DNA of 64,000 bases from Bacteroidaceae bacterium (GTDB lineage: Bacteria > Bacteroidota > Bacteroidia > Bacteroidales > Bacteroidaceae). Made by a program: the position numbers and the translations under genes. The DNA lies in the NCBI GenBank assembly GCA_017650105.1, contig JAGCFO010000009.1, forward strand, positions 124,001-188,000. The letters run 5' to 3'. Within the stretch, counting starts at the first letter, position 1. Every line of letters begins with the position of its first letter. This document shows, one piece after another, positions 63,123 through 64,000 of this stretch. The notes beneath the pieces were generated by a model that did not search any database, was not told the DNA's origin, and saw only the letters and a program-made list of their open reading frames with translations.

Positions 63123-64000
63123 TCAGAAAAGCATACGAATGACGTCGTTCATATTGGCATATATCATCAGCGCCATAAGCAGGAGGAAGCCAATCCACTC
63201 TGCCCTCTCGAGGAACTTCTCTCCCGGTTTCTTTCCGGTAACAATCTCCCACAGGAGGAAGAGAATGTGCCCTCCGTCCAAGCCGGGAATAGGCAGGATG
63301 TTCATAAACGCAAGTATCACGCTGAGGAAGGCAGTCATCATCCAGAAGGCATACCAATCCCACGTTGCAGGGAATATGCTGCCGATAGTACCGAATCCGC
63401 CCAACGACTGTGCTCCATCTTTTGTGAAGATATAGCGGAAATCGCTTACATATCCCTTGAGCGTATTCCATCCGTAGGCGATACCCTTGGGAATAGAACG
63501 CCAGAAGCTATAATGATCTGTCTGGTATTCAAATGGCAAGTCGACAGCGACTCCTACCATAAACTTGGAATCGGCTGCAACCTTCACAGAATCCAAGGCT
63601 CCATTCCTCTTATAGACAACCTGGATGTCGTGATTGACAATCTGCCCTTTGTCTTCCTGCTGCTTCATCTGAGCAAGCACATAGCTGAACATCGCATAGG
63701 TTCCAGCCTCCTTACCGTTGATACTTATGATGCTGTCACCTACTTGCAAGCCCGCCTTCGCTGCTCCTCCGTCTTCTACAACGGTACTCAGAACCATAGG
63801 AGAATAATAGGAGATGAACGGCTGTACATCCTTGTTGAAATCGAGCAGATTCATCTTCTCAGGCATAGCAATCTTCACTTCCTCTCCTTCGCGAAGGACG
63901 GTTACCTCTTTTGCCCTACAGATAGCGCGCAACATGTCGCTGTCGTAACGCGAAAAAGCCTTCTTTTCAGTACGCAGCAGCACATCATGATCGCGGAATC
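63123..64000 (-). CDS. rseP: RIP metalloprotease RseP (5' end outside window)
   Basis: The frame is open to the right edge. Visible: a PDZ domain (ISYYSPMVLSTVVEDGGAAKAGLQVGDSII), a membrane helix region (FWMMTAFLSVILAFMNILPI) and the site-2-protease motif LPIPGLDGGHILFLLWEI (LDG metal ligand), then a final helix. The HExxH motif and first PDZ lie outside. It cleaves membrane-bound anti-sigma factors or signal-peptide remnants; an ECF sigma operon lies 7 kb away but no link is shown. Confidence 0.93.
   Translation of the reverse strand, partial: FRDHDVLLRTEKKAFSRYDSDMLRAICRAKEVTVLREGEEVKIAMPEKMNLLDFNKDVQPFISYYSPMVLSTVVEDGGAAKAGLQVGDSIISINGKEAGTYAMFSYVLAQMKQQEDKGQIVNHDIQVVYKRNGALDSVKVAADSKFMVGVAVDLPFEYQTDHYSFWRSIPKGIAYGWNTLKGYVSDFRYIFTKDGAQSLGGFGTIGSIFPATWDWYAFWMMTAFLSVILAFMNILPIPGLDGGHILFLLWEIVTGKKPGEKFLERAEWIGFLLLMALMIYANMNDVIRMLF

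Overview
The window is a chromosomal segment from a member of the Bacteroidales, most likely Prevotellaceae. Three things point there. (1) Upstream regions repeatedly carry the Bacteroidetes sigma-ABfr promoter (TTG, 19-20 bp, TAnnTTTG), and Shine-Dalgarno sequences are nearly absent. (2) Secreted proteins end in type IX secretion (T9SS)-like C-terminal sorting segments, and a PorE-like T9SS component is encoded here. (3) Gene content and order fit: thrS-infC-rpmI-rplT, phoH-purC, split glycine decarboxylase gcvPA/gcvPB, DUF4834, PqqD/S26 pair. No phage, transposase, CRISPR array or rRNA was seen. Both ends cut a gene: a patatin/Omp85 protein on the left and rseP on the right.

Layout. 0-6 kb: patatin-barrel protein, tRNA-Arg, two paralogous small secreted proteins with G-tract promoters, two unknown secreted proteins. 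6-9.5 kb: translation operon rplT-rpmI-infC and thrS (minus). 9.7-12.8 kb: ruvX-def-TPR operon (minus). 13-16 kb: small membrane protein and a secreted OB-like repeat protein. 16-27.6 kb: plus-strand housekeeping run (carboxyltransferase, phoH, purC, aroE, TPM protein, lemA, purM, gcvTHPAPB). 27.7-33.7 kb: minus-strand GH2 beta-galactosidase, groEL/groES, cdaA, folP. 33.8-38.5 kb: murF, then an HPrK-like kinase, S26-type peptidase and PqqD cluster facing a 51-residue peptide gene and a cohesin-like secreted protein. 39-46 kb: GH51 arabinofuranosidase, TM2 protein, DUF2752 protein, topB, GH5 cellulase. 46-54.7 kb: porE, small secreted protein, TlpA-like lipoprotein, prs, valS, coiled-coil protein. 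55-58.7 kb: ECF sigma/membrane regulator/CpxP-like operon, rnz, pssA, DUF4834. 59-64 kb: large dockerin-ended secreted protein, AlbA_2 protein, rseP.

How it fits together. The housekeeping genes cover translation, one-carbon/glycine and purine metabolism, folate, cell wall, c-di-AMP and protein folding. The accessory layer is envelope- and polysaccharide-directed: GH2, GH51 and GH5 enzymes, T9SS cargo, PorE, cohesin-like and dockerin-like modules.

The most unusual signals are two. First, a compact kinase-peptidase-PqqD cluster with a candidate precursor peptide looks like a minimal RiPP-type maturation system. Second, several families of short structured repeats fill intergenic regions: a ~115-140 bp element in two inverted copies, a GGAGAA/TATCGCGAGAT family, 8-, 21-, 22- and 85-bp tandem arrays, and G/C homopolymers at promoter positions. 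Some of them supply start codons or signal-peptide codons of adjacent genes.
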